A stretch of DNA of 34,225 nucleotides from JANRKH01 sp964351245 (GTDB taxonomy: Bacteria; Pseudomonadota; Alphaproteobacteria; Rickettsiales; Rickettsiaceae): positions 1 to 34,225 of the forward strand of contig CAYGNF010000009.1 of the NCBI GenBank assembly GCA_964351245.1, in the 5' to 3' direction. Below are positions 23,590 through 31,919 of this stretch, piece after piece; position 1 is the first letter of the stretch; every line of letters starts with the position of its first letter. The translations under genes were made by a program, and so were the position numbers. The notes under the pieces were generated by a model. It had not been told where the DNA came from. It did no database searches and saw only the letters and a program-made list of their open reading frames with translations.

Positions 23590-24045
23590 ATGTCATTTCT
23601 TAGGCAACAAATATTTAATGGACTATATCGGGCTGGCAAAAGTGTGATGCAAAATCCTGTATTATCAGTTATTCTTGGATTTATAGGACCTTGGTTTATT
23701 ATAATCCTTACATCCTTTACTGTGATTTTATACTGGGTTATTCAGGGAGTTAATGAATCGGGCCTGAATAAAATAGCGTTAGATAGATTTACAAAAGCTA
23801 CATATGAACTCAAAGGAGTCGCGCAGCATTGTACGCCAAAAATTCTCAATATACAGGAGTTTTTCTATTGTCTAAAAGATACTCCCGAATATATAGGAGA
23901 TGACGCAACCAGAAGATTTGAAAATAGTATGAATCAAGTTTTAAATAACCAAATTCGTTATCCGGACAATTTTCGTGATATGATATATACTTCTCCTTAC
24001 GAAGCAGATCTAAATAATCAAAATATCATGCATCATAATAAATAA
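23590..24045 (+). CDS. Unrecognised one-helix membrane protein
   Basis: I do not recognise this 151-residue protein. A basic, amphipathic N-terminus (1-21) precedes one long hydrophobic stretch at about 24-54 (ILGFIGPWFIIILTSFTVIL within it), enough for one transmembrane helix and perhaps a tilted or kinked one. The remainder is hydrophilic, mixed helical, with two cysteines (81 and 94) and a polar Asn/His-rich end. With the basic N-terminus inside, the C-terminal 95 residues would face the periplasm. It has its own good promoter, GAGAG about five bases before the ATG, and converges with rnc. Codon use looks like its neighbours, so it is likely real but lineage-specific. Confidence 0.7.
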   Translation: MSFLRQQIFNGLYRAGKSVMQNPVLSVILGFIGPWFIIILTSFTVILYWVIQGVNESGLNKIALDRFTKATYELKGVAQHCTPKILNIQEFFYCLKDTPEYIGDDATRRFENSMNQVLNNQIRYPDNFRDMIYTSPYEADLNNQNIMHHNK

Positions 24046-24063
24046 ATCATAAGATTTAAGATC

Positions 24064-24756
24064 TTAGCCTAGACAGAATTTATGAATAAACATAGAAGCT
24101 GCATCTTGTTCTGCAGTCTTTTTATTCCCCCCTTTCCCAATTGCAGAACCTATTGTTGGAACTATAGCCTCTACTTCAAATAATGGCATATGCTTAGATC
24201 CTGATTGATTAACTAAGCTATATGTAGGCATACCAAGTTGCCGTGCTTGGCTCCACTGCTGTAATTTTGATTTCGAGTCTAGTTCTTCTATTGCATCGCT
24301 TTCAAACCAATCGCTCCATAGTCTTAATACTACTATCCTTGATGCTTCAAAATCTCCATCAAGATATACTGCTCCTATTATCGCTTCCATTGTATTTTCG
24401 ATATTCTTTGGATTATTCCTGCCTCCGCTTTTCTCTTCGCCCAAGGAGAGTAACATTAATTTTTGCAATTGAATAGTACGCGCAACTTTACATATTCCCG
24501 TAGATGATACTAATTTAGATCTAATTCTTGATAGCATCCCCTCTACATGAGATTGATATTTTATATATAATGCTTCAGAAATGATCAGATTTAGTACGCT
24601 ATCTCCCAGAAATTCAAGTCTTTCGTTGCTTGTATGATTCTGGGGGGTTTTGAGAGAGGAGTGAGTCAATGCTTCTTTTGCTAATTTTTTATTTTTAAAA
24701 ATATATACAATGTAACGCTCTAGCTCTTTGATAGCAAAATCGCATTCGTAATTCAT
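24064..24756 (-). CDS. rnc: Ribonuclease III
   Basis: Cuts double-stranded RNA, including rRNA precursors. The catalytic domain has the signature NERLEFLGDSVLN (44-56) and a second acidic region NIENTMEAIIGAVYLDG, with Glu124 conserved. The position of E. coli Asp114 is Asn121 here. A double-stranded RNA-binding domain follows (about 155-228, ending GGNKKTAEQDAASMFIHK). Length 230 is normal. It is the last gene of the phr-rsmD-radA-rnc run, nine bases after radA. Confidence 0.95.
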   Translation of the reverse strand: MNYECDFAIKELERYIVYIFKNKKLAKEALTHSSLKTPQNHTSNERLEFLGDSVLNLIISEALYIKYQSHVEGMLSRIRSKLVSSTGICKVARTIQLQKLMLLSLGEEKSGGRNNPKNIENTMEAIIGAVYLDGDFEASRIVVLRLWSDWFESDAIEELDSKSKLQQWSQARQLGMPTYSLVNQSGSKHMPLFEVEAIVPTIGSAIGKGGNKKTAEQDAASMFIHKFCLG

Positions 24757-24765
24757 AAATGTCCT

Positions 24766-26148
24766 TTAAATAAGAGATTTTAACTGAGTTATATGGTTTA
24801 TCGTTTTTATATAATCTTTATATTTTGTATCCTCATCAAAACTACTAGATTTCGATGTTGCGCAATATATTGCTTCATAACCTTGTTTCAGTGCTTCCTT
24901 GATTCGCGCTTCTATGTTATTCACCATCCTGACCTCTCCCGATAGACCTATCTCTCCAAAGAAAATACTATTTTTGGGTAATGGCTTATTATAAGCAGCT
25001 GAAATTAAGGCAGCTATCACAGCAAGGTCTATTGCGGGTTCAATGATTTTTAATCCTCCAGCAATACTCAAATATACTTCTTTGTTAGATACATTAAGAC
25101 CAAACCTCACATTTAATACTGCGAGTATCATGGATAATCTATTATTGTCCCATCCTATTGCAGAGCGTTTTGGCATCGGCATAAATGAGGGAGCTATTAA
25201 AGCCTGAGTTTCAACTAATACTGGCCTGGAACCTTCAATAGATGCAAAAACTGAAGTGCCGCTAATATTATTCTCTCTGTGCATCAAAAATAATTCGGAA
25301 GGGTTAAGGACTTCCTTTAGTCCAAAACTAGTCATTTCAAATACTCCTATTTCATTTACACTACCAAATCTATTTTTTACTGACCTCAATATTCTATACT
25401 GACTATTCTGATCGCCTTCTAGATATAATACTGTATCTACCATATGTTCTAGTAGCTTTGGCCCTGCTAGATCCCCATCTTTGGTCACATGCCCTACAAG
25501 AAATAACGCAATGTTTCTTTGTTTTGCAAAATTGACAAGTGTTTGGGTGCAGGCCTTGATTTGACTCACTGCGCCAGGAGTGGATGAGAAGTGGTCACTA
25601 TACATAGTCTGAATTGAGTCTATAATTGCCATATCAATATCTTTTTGAGTCTCGATAGTAGCGAGAATTTGATTTAGATTTGTTCCGGCCACTAATTTTA
25701 CATCGCTTCTTGTGCTCCCAATTCGTGATGCTCGTAATTTGACCTGATTAGCTGACTCTTCTCCAGTAACATACATACATGTGGTATTGCTCTGGCAAAG
25801 AAGTATCGCAAGTTGTAGTAAAATAGTTGATTTCCCTACTCCTGGCTCGCCTCCTATAAGAGTTACAGAGCCTGGTACGATTCCACCTCCAAGAACTCTA
25901 TTGAGCTCAGAGAGAGATGTGACAATTCTCATAGATTCATTGATTTCACCCTCTAATGAATCTATCTCAAGAGGAGTAGATACTGATCCCATATCTCCAC
26001 CTTGTGCGATTAATGATGCCTTTGTTTGCTTCATTAACACTTCTTCTTCTATAGAATCCCACGAATTACACTCAAAGCATTTACCAGACCATTTGCTAAA
26101 TACACTTCCGCATTTATTACATACATATTGTTTTTTAGTTTTTGACAT
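24766..26148 (-). CDS. radA: DNA repair protein RadA (Sms)
   Basis: A RecA-like ATPase that helps branch migration of recombination intermediates. Counted from the chosen start, the N-terminal zinc finger has Cys10, Cys13, Cys24 and Cys27; Walker A is GGEPGVGKST (99-108); the RadA-specific KNRFG is at 258-262; and a Lon-protease-like domain forms the C-terminal third. I chose the ATG at 26148 (MSKTKKQYVC, 460 residues) because the zinc finger normally starts about ten residues in. An ATG at 26178 would add ten residues and lengthen the overlap with rsmD. The chosen start overlaps rsmD by 14 bases. Confidence 0.95.
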   Translation of the reverse strand: MSKTKKQYVCNKCGSVFSKWSGKCFECNSWDSIEEEVLMKQTKASLIAQGGDMGSVSTPLEIDSLEGEINESMRIVTSLSELNRVLGGGIVPGSVTLIGGEPGVGKSTILLQLAILLCQSNTTCMYVTGEESANQVKLRASRIGSTRSDVKLVAGTNLNQILATIETQKDIDMAIIDSIQTMYSDHFSSTPGAVSQIKACTQTLVNFAKQRNIALFLVGHVTKDGDLAGPKLLEHMVDTVLYLEGDQNSQYRILRSVKNRFGSVNEIGVFEMTSFGLKEVLNPSELFLMHRENNISGTSVFASIEGSRPVLVETQALIAPSFMPMPKRSAIGWDNNRLSMILAVLNVRFGLNVSNKEVYLSIAGGLKIIEPAIDLAVIAALISAAYNKPLPKNSIFFGEIGLSGEVRMVNNIEARIKEALKQGYEAIYCATSKSSSFDEDTKYKDYIKTINHITQLKSLI

Positions 26149-26701
26149 GGCTAATAATGCTGAGTTTACTATTTCCATATGTTTTAATTGTAAGAAATTC
26201 CATATTATTAGGTAAAGAGATTTGATATTTTGCTTCAGACTCTATTACAATAATAGAACTCTCTGCAAGCCAATTATTTTCTATGAGGGATGTAAGAGTT
26301 TTTTCTGGTAGCTGTTTTTTATATGGAGGATCCATTACTACCAAATTATATTTCTTGATTGATTTTGGTAGAGCAAATGCAGAACATTTTAGGAATGATA
26401 TATTACCCTCCTCTCCTATTTTTTCTGCAAATAATTTGGCTTTTTTAAGAGAATGGGAGTCTGTATCCACTAATGTCGAAGTCTTTACTCCTCTGGATAT
26501 AGCCTCGAAAGAAAGGCTACCAGTACCTGAATATAGATCCAACATATCTGTATTATGCAATATCTGCTTTTCTGCAAAAATTCCTGATGATAATATACTA
26601 AACATGGCTTCTCTAAATCTTGAAGTAGTAGGTCTGTATGCTGCTCCTATTTCAGTAGGCACTATTCTGCCTTTGTGTTTTCCTGCTATAATTCTTATCA
26701 A
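26135..26701 (-). CDS. rsmD: 16S rRNA (guanine(966)-N(2))-methyltransferase RsmD
   Basis: Methylates G966 of 16S rRNA on the assembled small subunit. The 188-residue Rossmann methyltransferase opens with the RsmD signature IRIIAGKHKGR and RPTTSRFREAMFSIL. The SAM-binding motif is DLYSGTGSLSFEA (55-67) and the catalytic motif DPPY is at 124-127. It overlaps phr by four bases at its start and radA at its end, showing an operon with coupled translation. Confidence 0.94.
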   Translation of the reverse strand: MIRIIAGKHKGRIVPTEIGAAYRPTTSRFREAMFSILSSGIFAEKQILHNTDMLDLYSGTGSLSFEAISRGVKTSTLVDTDSHSLKKAKLFAEKIGEEGNISFLKCSAFALPKSIKKYNLVVMDPPYKKQLPEKTLTSLIENNWLAESSIIVIESEAKYQISLPNNMEFLTIKTYGNSKLSIISHVKN

Positions 26702-28083
26702 GTTATCTCCTTAAAGGTATGTATTGCATATTCGCGTGATTTTTTATAATCTACAATAGGGTATGGATACTGCAGCCCTGGGTATTTTACTTTTAATATC
26801 TCTGGATCATGTATATCAGATACTTCAACGCTTCGGAGCTCTGGAATAAATGTTTTTATATATTCTCCGGTTTTATCAAAATCTCTTCCCTGATTCACTG
26901 GATTAAATACTCTAAAATACGGCTGAGCATCTGTTCCTGTAGAAGCAGTCCATTGCCACCCTCCTACATTAGAAGCAAGATCATAATCCATTAAATACTG
27001 ACCAAAAAACTCTTCGCCTATTCTCCAATTAAAAAATAAATTTTTAGTAAAAAAACTTGCCACGATCATGCGCGCTCTATTATGCATCCAGCCAGTAGTT
27101 AGTAATTGCCTTATGGCGGCATCTACTACAGGATATCCAGTGTTGCCATTCATAAATTTCATGAGAAGCTTTTCGTCATATTGCCAGTTTATTTTCTCGC
27201 GATATTTTTCTTGAAATTCAAACTTTATTGTATCTGGGAAACAAAACATTATATAGGCATAAAATTCTCTCCAAATCAACTCATTGACATAGGAAGGATG
27301 TATTTCTGATAATAATGCATTACGGAAACATTTTCTGATAGAAAGAGCCCCAAATCTTAAATAAGGAGAAATAGTGCTTGTATGATCTCCGAATAATAAA
27401 TTCCTATTTAAGTGGTATTGATTTAACTTTTCTTGTATAAATTTCTCTAAAGTAAAATCTGCTTTACTCGGATGCCATATAGAGTCTTCAACATATGTAT
27501 AACCGGCCCTTTCTAGCATTTGGGTTTTATGAATATTGTGATTAGATGGGATGAATTTATTATCTAGAGTGTATTTAATATCTTCAATTGATATATTGTT
27601 CAGCATAGACCTAAAATGTTTCATAAAAGGCGTGAATACTCTGTAAGGAGTATTATCTTGTTTTTTTATAGTAGTAGGATGTATTAGTAGATGATCGAGT
27701 ATTGCCGTAAGGCCTACGTTTATTGCCCCGAGACTCTCTTCAATTTTTTTATCTCTTGATATAGAAGATGGCTCAAAATCCATATCACAATATACATGGT
27801 CTATCTGATTTGCTTGCACAAAACCAAGCATTTCTTCGTCCGCATTACCATATAAAATTGATACAGATGCATTATGAGGAGATAATTCTTCATTCATCCA
27901 TTCTATATGATTTGCTATAAAAGAAAGCCTTCTATCTTTTTGATTTGGAAAATGAGACAATATAGAAGAGTCAAAAATAAAGCATATTTGTACTTGCTCT
28001 GAATTTTTGAGAGCTGCCTCAATAACTTTATTTTCCTGGATTCTGAGGCTTCTACGGAGCCAAATTAGTGATCGCTTGTACAT
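26698..28083 (-). CDS. phr: Deoxyribodipyrimidine photolyase (CPD, class I)
   Basis: Uses blue light and FAD to split UV-induced pyrimidine dimers. The N-terminal antenna domain starts SLIWLRRSLRIQENKV. The FAD domain contains WREFYAYIM, GYPVVDAAIRQL, TGWMHNRARMIVASF and GGWQWTASTGTDAQPYFR. The electron-transfer tryptophans equivalent to E. coli W306/W359/W382 are all present as Trp300, Trp353 and Trp376. Length 461 is typical, so the enzyme looks intact. It heads the minus-strand run phr-rsmD-radA-rnc. In a lineage with many host-restricted members, a complete photolyase hints at exposure to light in part of the life cycle. Confidence 0.94.
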   Translation of the reverse strand: MYKRSLIWLRRSLRIQENKVIEAALKNSEQVQICFIFDSSILSHFPNQKDRRLSFIANHIEWMNEELSPHNASVSILYGNADEEMLGFVQANQIDHVYCDMDFEPSSISRDKKIEESLGAINVGLTAILDHLLIHPTTIKKQDNTPYRVFTPFMKHFRSMLNNISIEDIKYTLDNKFIPSNHNIHKTQMLERAGYTYVEDSIWHPSKADFTLEKFIQEKLNQYHLNRNLLFGDHTSTISPYLRFGALSIRKCFRNALLSEIHPSYVNELIWREFYAYIMFCFPDTIKFEFQEKYREKINWQYDEKLLMKFMNGNTGYPVVDAAIRQLLTTGWMHNRARMIVASFFTKNLFFNWRIGEEFFGQYLMDYDLASNVGGWQWTASTGTDAQPYFRVFNPVNQGRDFDKTGEYIKTFIPELRSVEVSDIHDPEILKVKYPGLQYPYPIVDYKKSREYAIHTFKEIT

Positions 28084-28255
28084 TGAATGATTTGATTGAT
28101 AATTTTAATAATTAATATAGGATAATGTGAAGCAATCAAGAGCTTTTCTTATCTCGTAATTTTTACTAGCTTATCAAAGATAATATATTATTTTGCTGGT
28201 TGTGGTATATTAAATTTACTCTCTAATATTCAATATATAATTAAATAAATATTTT

Positions 28256-29680
28256 ATGACAGTAGTTACACGATTTGCCCCCTCTCCAACTGGATATCTT
28301 CATATAGGGTCTGCAAGAACTGCATTGTTCAATTACTTATTCGCAAAGCATCATAATGGAAAATTTTTGCTTCGTGTTGAAGATACTGACATAAAAAGAT
28401 CAACTACAGAGGCAAAAGATGCAATAATGCAGGGTTTAAACTGGCTTAATATTCATCATGACGATTCTATCATTTATCAATCTCATAATATTGCAAGACA
28501 TCAGGAAGTAGCCCGTTTATTACTGCAAAATGGTAATGCATATAAGTGCTTTATGTCCCAAGAGGAAATTAATGCACAAAGAGAGGATGCAATGAGGCTG
28601 GGGCACTCTTTCTTGTTAAATAGTCCATGGAGAGATGCCGATGAGCGCACTCATCCCAAGGATCAAAAATTTGTTATAAGAATTAAGGCGCCGCGTGTTA
28701 GCGAATCAATTATTTATGATATAGTCCAAGGCGAGGTCCGAGTAGAATTCAAGAGTCTAGATGATATGATATTACTCAGGAGCGATGGTACCCCTACATA
28801 CATGCTTGCTGTTGTAGTTGATGATCATGACATGAAAATAACGCATATCATAAGAGGAGATGATCACCTCAATAATGCATTTAGGCAAAAATTAATATAT
28901 AATGCAATGGGCTGGGAAGTACCTGTGATGGCCCATATTCCCTTAATTCATGGCCCAGACGGAGCGAAGCTCTCCAAAAGACATGGCGCTCTGGATGTAA
29001 GCGCATATGAAGAAATGGGGTATTTACCAGAATCTCTGATTAACTACTTAATGAGACTTGGCTGGAGTCATGGAGATGATGAAGTGATATCAGTTAATGA
29101 TGCCATAAAATGGTTTGATGGTACTCATATAGGCAAAGGGCCTGCAAAAATAGATTTTGCAAAAATGACTCATCTGAACTCTTTATATTTAAGGAAAAAG
29201 AATACTTCAGAGCTGATTAGCATGGTTGAGAATCATTGGAAGAAAGACAATATTATACTAGATGAACGCACAAGAGAAAACTTAGAGCTAGCTATGGAAG
29301 AAATCAAACTCCGCTCCTCTCGTACAACAGATTTAAGTAATTTATGTAAAATATACCATAATAACGTAATATATGGGATGAATAGTGACGCTCTTGAGAT
29401 TATAAGCAAGAGTGATAAAGCTAGTATCATTGAGATTTATAATATTATTAAGGAAGCGAGATGGAATAATATATCTGACATTAAGGCATATTTTCAAGAT
29501 TTTGCTACGAGTAAAAATATCAAACTTGGAGATGCGATGAAGTTATTAAGAGCCCTTTTAACTGGCACTACGGCATCTCCTAGCATATTTGAACTGATCA
29601 ATATTATAGGCAAAGAGGCTACGATACTCAGAATAGAAAAATTCATTGACGATCAAGATAGTACCGCAACTATTACATAA
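28256..29680 (+). CDS. gltX: Glutamyl-tRNA synthetase
   Basis: A class I synthetase that charges tRNA-Glu, and in many alphaproteobacteria also tRNA-Gln for later amidation. The HIGH-type motif lies in PSPTGYLHIGSAR (10-21) and the KMSKS-type motif is KLSKR (238-242). VEDTD, IIRGDDH and YNAMGW match the family core. At 474 residues it is full length; the C-terminal anticodon-binding domain is helical. Many alphaproteobacteria have two gltX copies, and which one this is cannot be told here. It is divergent from phr across a 172-base gap in which I could not place promoters with confidence. Confidence 0.95.
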   Translation: MTVVTRFAPSPTGYLHIGSARTALFNYLFAKHHNGKFLLRVEDTDIKRSTTEAKDAIMQGLNWLNIHHDDSIIYQSHNIARHQEVARLLLQNGNAYKCFMSQEEINAQREDAMRLGHSFLLNSPWRDADERTHPKDQKFVIRIKAPRVSESIIYDIVQGEVRVEFKSLDDMILLRSDGTPTYMLAVVVDDHDMKITHIIRGDDHLNNAFRQKLIYNAMGWEVPVMAHIPLIHGPDGAKLSKRHGALDVSAYEEMGYLPESLINYLMRLGWSHGDDEVISVNDAIKWFDGTHIGKGPAKIDFAKMTHLNSLYLRKKNTSELISMVENHWKKDNIILDERTRENLELAMEEIKLRSSRTTDLSNLCKIYHNNVIYGMNSDALEIISKSDKASIIEIYNIIKEARWNNISDIKAYFQDFATSKNIKLGDAMKLLRALLTGTTASPSIFELINIIGKEATILRIEKFIDDQDSTATIT

Positions 29681-29718
29681 GACTTACTTGGAAAATATTA
29701 TAATATTAGTAACAATAG

Positions 29719-30435
29719 TTAGCGCCTAAAATGTTTGTAATAGATAAAATGTAAAGTCTCTTCTATTACTCTGTGATGATATGGAAGCCTTGCATGGCCT
29801 ACTGGTATAACAATATGATCTGACATACCTTTGATTTTTGAAGATTCTACACTAACAGTACCGTCAGTTTCGGCTGTATTAAACGCCAGATATCTCAGGG
29901 GACTAATAGAAAAATTACCACTAATCACTCCTGTGTTATAATCTACATTATCTGGCACACTGTTTAAAAATTCACTATTTTCATGTAAATCCATGGCTGC
30001 TGGACCTAGGAAATCTCTAATCCATTTATATTTACTAACAAAATTCACTAACTCTGTACCAGCATGAGGGCATCCTATAAATACCACTCTACCTAAATTA
30101 CTAGGCCTATGAAATGCAAGTATATATCTAGTGATTACCCCGCCCATAGAAAAACCCACAAAATGCATCACGGAACACTTCTGCGATTCCTCTTGAAGCT
30201 GCGGCAGCACAATATGCTCTGCAATGAATTTAATATCATGGCTTCTTGAGGGGTAATTTACAGGAATAGTTTTATAACCATTTTCGATAAAACTGGAATT
30301 AAATCTACTCATCGCAAAACTTCCCCTACCGTATCCGTGGATAAGTGCCACGCACTCCACGCCGTAAGCATTGAGGCACTGAGTCAGGCACATCCCACAC
30401 GCAATAATTTGTAAGATATATTTAAGATTTTTCAC
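29719..30435 (-). CDS. Secreted lipase/esterase-like alpha/beta hydrolase
   Basis: A 238-residue protein with a hydrophobic N-terminal export signal (about 5-24; a lipobox-like IIAC at 10-13 is too close to the start to be convincing). The hydrolase core begins VALIHGYGRG. The nucleophile elbow is GFSMGG with Ser96; the acid is likely Asp191 (ETDGTVS) and the base His214 (PVGHARLPYH). This resembles the lipase/EstA-like group, with IGCPHAGTELV after the elbow. The substrate is unknown, with a lipid ester or acylated compound in the envelope possible. It is the last gene after nadD and rsfS and overlaps rsfS by 14 bases. Confidence 0.8.
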   Translation of the reverse strand: MKNLKYILQIIACGMCLTQCLNAYGVECVALIHGYGRGSFAMSRFNSSFIENGYKTIPVNYPSRSHDIKFIAEHIVLPQLQEESQKCSVMHFVGFSMGGVITRYILAFHRPSNLGRVVFIGCPHAGTELVNFVSKYKWIRDFLGPAAMDLHENSEFLNSVPDNVDYNTGVISGNFSISPLRYLAFNTAETDGTVSVESSKIKGMSDHIVIPVGHARLPYHHRVIEETLHFIYYKHFRR

Positions 30436-30763
30436 GATTATTTTTCCACAGATCTTCTACTTTAAATCTATCCCGCGCCTCGGGGTGAAAAATATGCACA
30501 ATAATCTCTCCGCAATCTACAAGGGCCCAATCAGATGATGGCATACCTTCTAGCCCTACATTGAGATCAGTATTTGCATGAATTTCTGAGCTGACATATT
30601 CGGCTATTGCGGAGACATTTTTTGTTGACCTTCCGCTTGCAATAATTATATAGTTCGCTAGTGGATGCGATTCTGGCAATGGTATCACTGTTATATTTTG
30701 TGCTTTTTTTTCTTCAAGTAAGTTTACTATATATGATTTTAGATCATTAGATTTTTGATTCAT
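30422..30763 (-). CDS. rsfS: Ribosomal silencing factor RsfS
   Basis: Binds ribosomal protein L14 and prevents subunit joining when nutrients are short. The 113-residue protein has the DUF143 core: ANYIIIASGRSTKNVSAIA, GLEGMPSSDWALVDCG and IVHIFHPEARDRFKVEDLW. I chose the ATG at 30763 because AGAGGAG lies directly upstream at good spacing. An ATG at 30784 without such a site would add seven residues. It overlaps the end of nadD by 17 bases, the usual nadD-rsfS pairing. Confidence 0.94.
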   Translation of the reverse strand: MNQKSNDLKSYIVNLLEEKKAQNITVIPLPESHPLANYIIIASGRSTKNVSAIAEYVSSEIHANTDLNVGLEGMPSSDWALVDCGEIIVHIFHPEARDRFKVEDLWKNNREKS

Positions 30764-31331
30764 TGATGCTCCTCTGTTCTGCACTTTTTATTTGAGTGGA
30801 TGAAATATTGATCTCGTCTATTTTAATAAATTTAATATTTTGATATCGTACTAATAAATCATGTATTTTGTTAGTATGTTTATACCCTCCTCTTGAAAAA
30901 AATACAAGCTCAACCATTGCTTCTAACTCTTCAAATCCTTCCCATTTCTCTATTTGTGTTACGAGATCTAATCCCATTAAAAAATAAAACCTTATATTTT
31001 TGAGTCTTGTATTAAGATATTCGAATAATTTTGATGTAGTATTGAGACCTAATTCTAACTCTATTTCTAGCACTTTAAACTTAGAATCGCTTTGTAACAA
31101 TCTATTGAGCATAGCGCGCCGTGATTTATAGGGATATTTATGCGCAGGCTTCGTAGGATTTTGCGGAGATAAAGAAAACCATATTTCGTCTAGATTTAGT
31201 CTTGCAAAAGCGCTACGGGCAAGATGTAAGTGTCCTAAATGAGGAGGGTCAAACGATCCTCCTAAAATTCCGATTTTTAAACTTTGATTTTGATACTGAT
31301 TTAGGTTATTTAATGTAATAAAATTATTCAT
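30747..31331 (-). CDS. nadD: Nicotinate-nucleotide adenylyltransferase NadD
   Basis: Makes the dinucleotide precursor of NAD from nicotinate mononucleotide and ATP. The nucleotidyltransferase signature GGSFDPPHLGHLHLA is at 24-38, and the second motif ISSTQIKS lies near residue 176. The 194-residue length fits. About 18 residues precede the conserved first strand KIGILGG, a little more than usual. Its ATG is only seven bases from the ATG of bolA on the other strand, so its ribosome-binding site and promoter must lie within the bolA coding region. Confidence 0.93.
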   Translation of the reverse strand: MNNFITLNNLNQYQNQSLKIGILGGSFDPPHLGHLHLARSAFARLNLDEIWFSLSPQNPTKPAHKYPYKSRRAMLNRLLQSDSKFKVLEIELELGLNTTSKLFEYLNTRLKNIRFYFLMGLDLVTQIEKWEGFEELEAMVELVFFSRGGYKHTNKIHDLLVRYQNIKFIKIDEINISSTQIKSAEQRSINESKI

Positions 31332-31338
31332 CTAAATT

Positions 31339-31572
31339 ATGGCAATTTCAAAAAAAGAACTAGAATCTATCTTATTATCTTCATTCCCTAAGGCAATAAT
31401 GACTTTAGAAGATACGGTTGGAGATCAAGATCATTATAGTCTTACAATCACCGACGAAGTATTTAATGACCTTAGTATAATACATCAACATAAATTAGTC
31501 AAAAACGCACTAACAGATGTGTTACACCACAAACTTCATTCTATTACAATTAAAACTATACCTCAGAAGTAA
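31339..31572 (+). CDS. BolA/IbaG-family protein
   Basis: A 77-residue class II KH-fold protein. MAISKKELESILLSSFP and the conserved C-terminal part LSIIHQHKLVKNALTDVL...HSITIKT match the BolA/IbaG family, where the invariant histidine (here in IIHQHK or nearby) helps bind an Fe-S cluster together with a monothiol glutaredoxin. It probably supports Fe-S trafficking, in line with the ISC system encoded elsewhere in this window. It starts head-to-head with nadD with seven bases between start codons, and no Shine-Dalgarno sequence is visible. Confidence 0.9.
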   Translation: MAISKKELESILLSSFPKAIMTLEDTVGDQDHYSLTITDEVFNDLSIIHQHKLVKNALTDVLHHKLHSITIKTIPQK

Positions 31573-31617
31573 TGTAGAAGATATGAGATATATGATTACT
31601 AAGCCCCACCAGGCAGT

Positions 31618-31872
31618 TCATACAATATTTTCTGTTTGTACAATTTTAATTGCACCATCACTATCTTTAGTAACTTTCTCTATTTTGAACTTTGCTTCTT
31701 CTAATTTAGTTTGACAAAAGAGTTTCAAAGCAGATGCGCGTTCATATGCATCTATAGAAGACTCTAAAGTTTCTGCTCCAGAATCTAATCTCTTTACGAT
31801 AGATTCCAGCTCACTAAGTGCATCTTCAAAACTTATATTTTCGAAATTAGAATTTTCGGTAGATTTTGTCAT
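31618..31872 (-). CDS. xseB: Exodeoxyribonuclease VII small subunit
   Basis: Small helical subunit that coats the XseA nuclease, which degrades single-stranded DNA. The 84-residue protein has the family pattern ISFEDALSELESIVKRLDSGAETLESSIDAYERA. I chose the ATG at 31872 (MTKSTENS). An ATG at 31938 would prefix a hydrophobic stretch foreign to the family and overlap the divergent gene at 31920. xseA is not in this window. It is convergent with bolA. Confidence 0.93.
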   Translation of the reverse strand: MTKSTENSNFENISFEDALSELESIVKRLDSGAETLESSIDAYERASALKLFCQTKLEEAKFKIEKVTKDSDGAIKIVQTENIV

Positions 31873-31919
31873 ATCAATAATATATTCTTGTTGTATTAGT
31901 ACGTCAATCACAATAGTAT

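Noticed and set aside
25781..26215. Plus-strand open frame of 144 codons opposite radA and rsmD
   Set aside because: It is antisense to well-supported genes and its translation shows no recognisable fold; it is a shadow of the codon use on the other strand.
26283..26714. Plus-strand open frame of 143 codons opposite rsmD
   Set aside because: It lies fully antisense to rsmD, whose SAM and DPPY motifs are clear; no independent coding signal was seen.
26698..28083. Apparent loss of one electron-transfer tryptophan in the photolyase
   Set aside because: A Phe at residue 310 first seemed to replace it, but counting from the conserved Asn of MHNR shows that position equals E. coli W316, not W306; the triad Trp300/353/376 is complete.
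29694..29707. Perfect palindrome AATATTATAATATT after gltX
   Set aside because: It is made only of A and T in a very AT-rich gap, has no loop or T-run, and is short enough to arise by chance.
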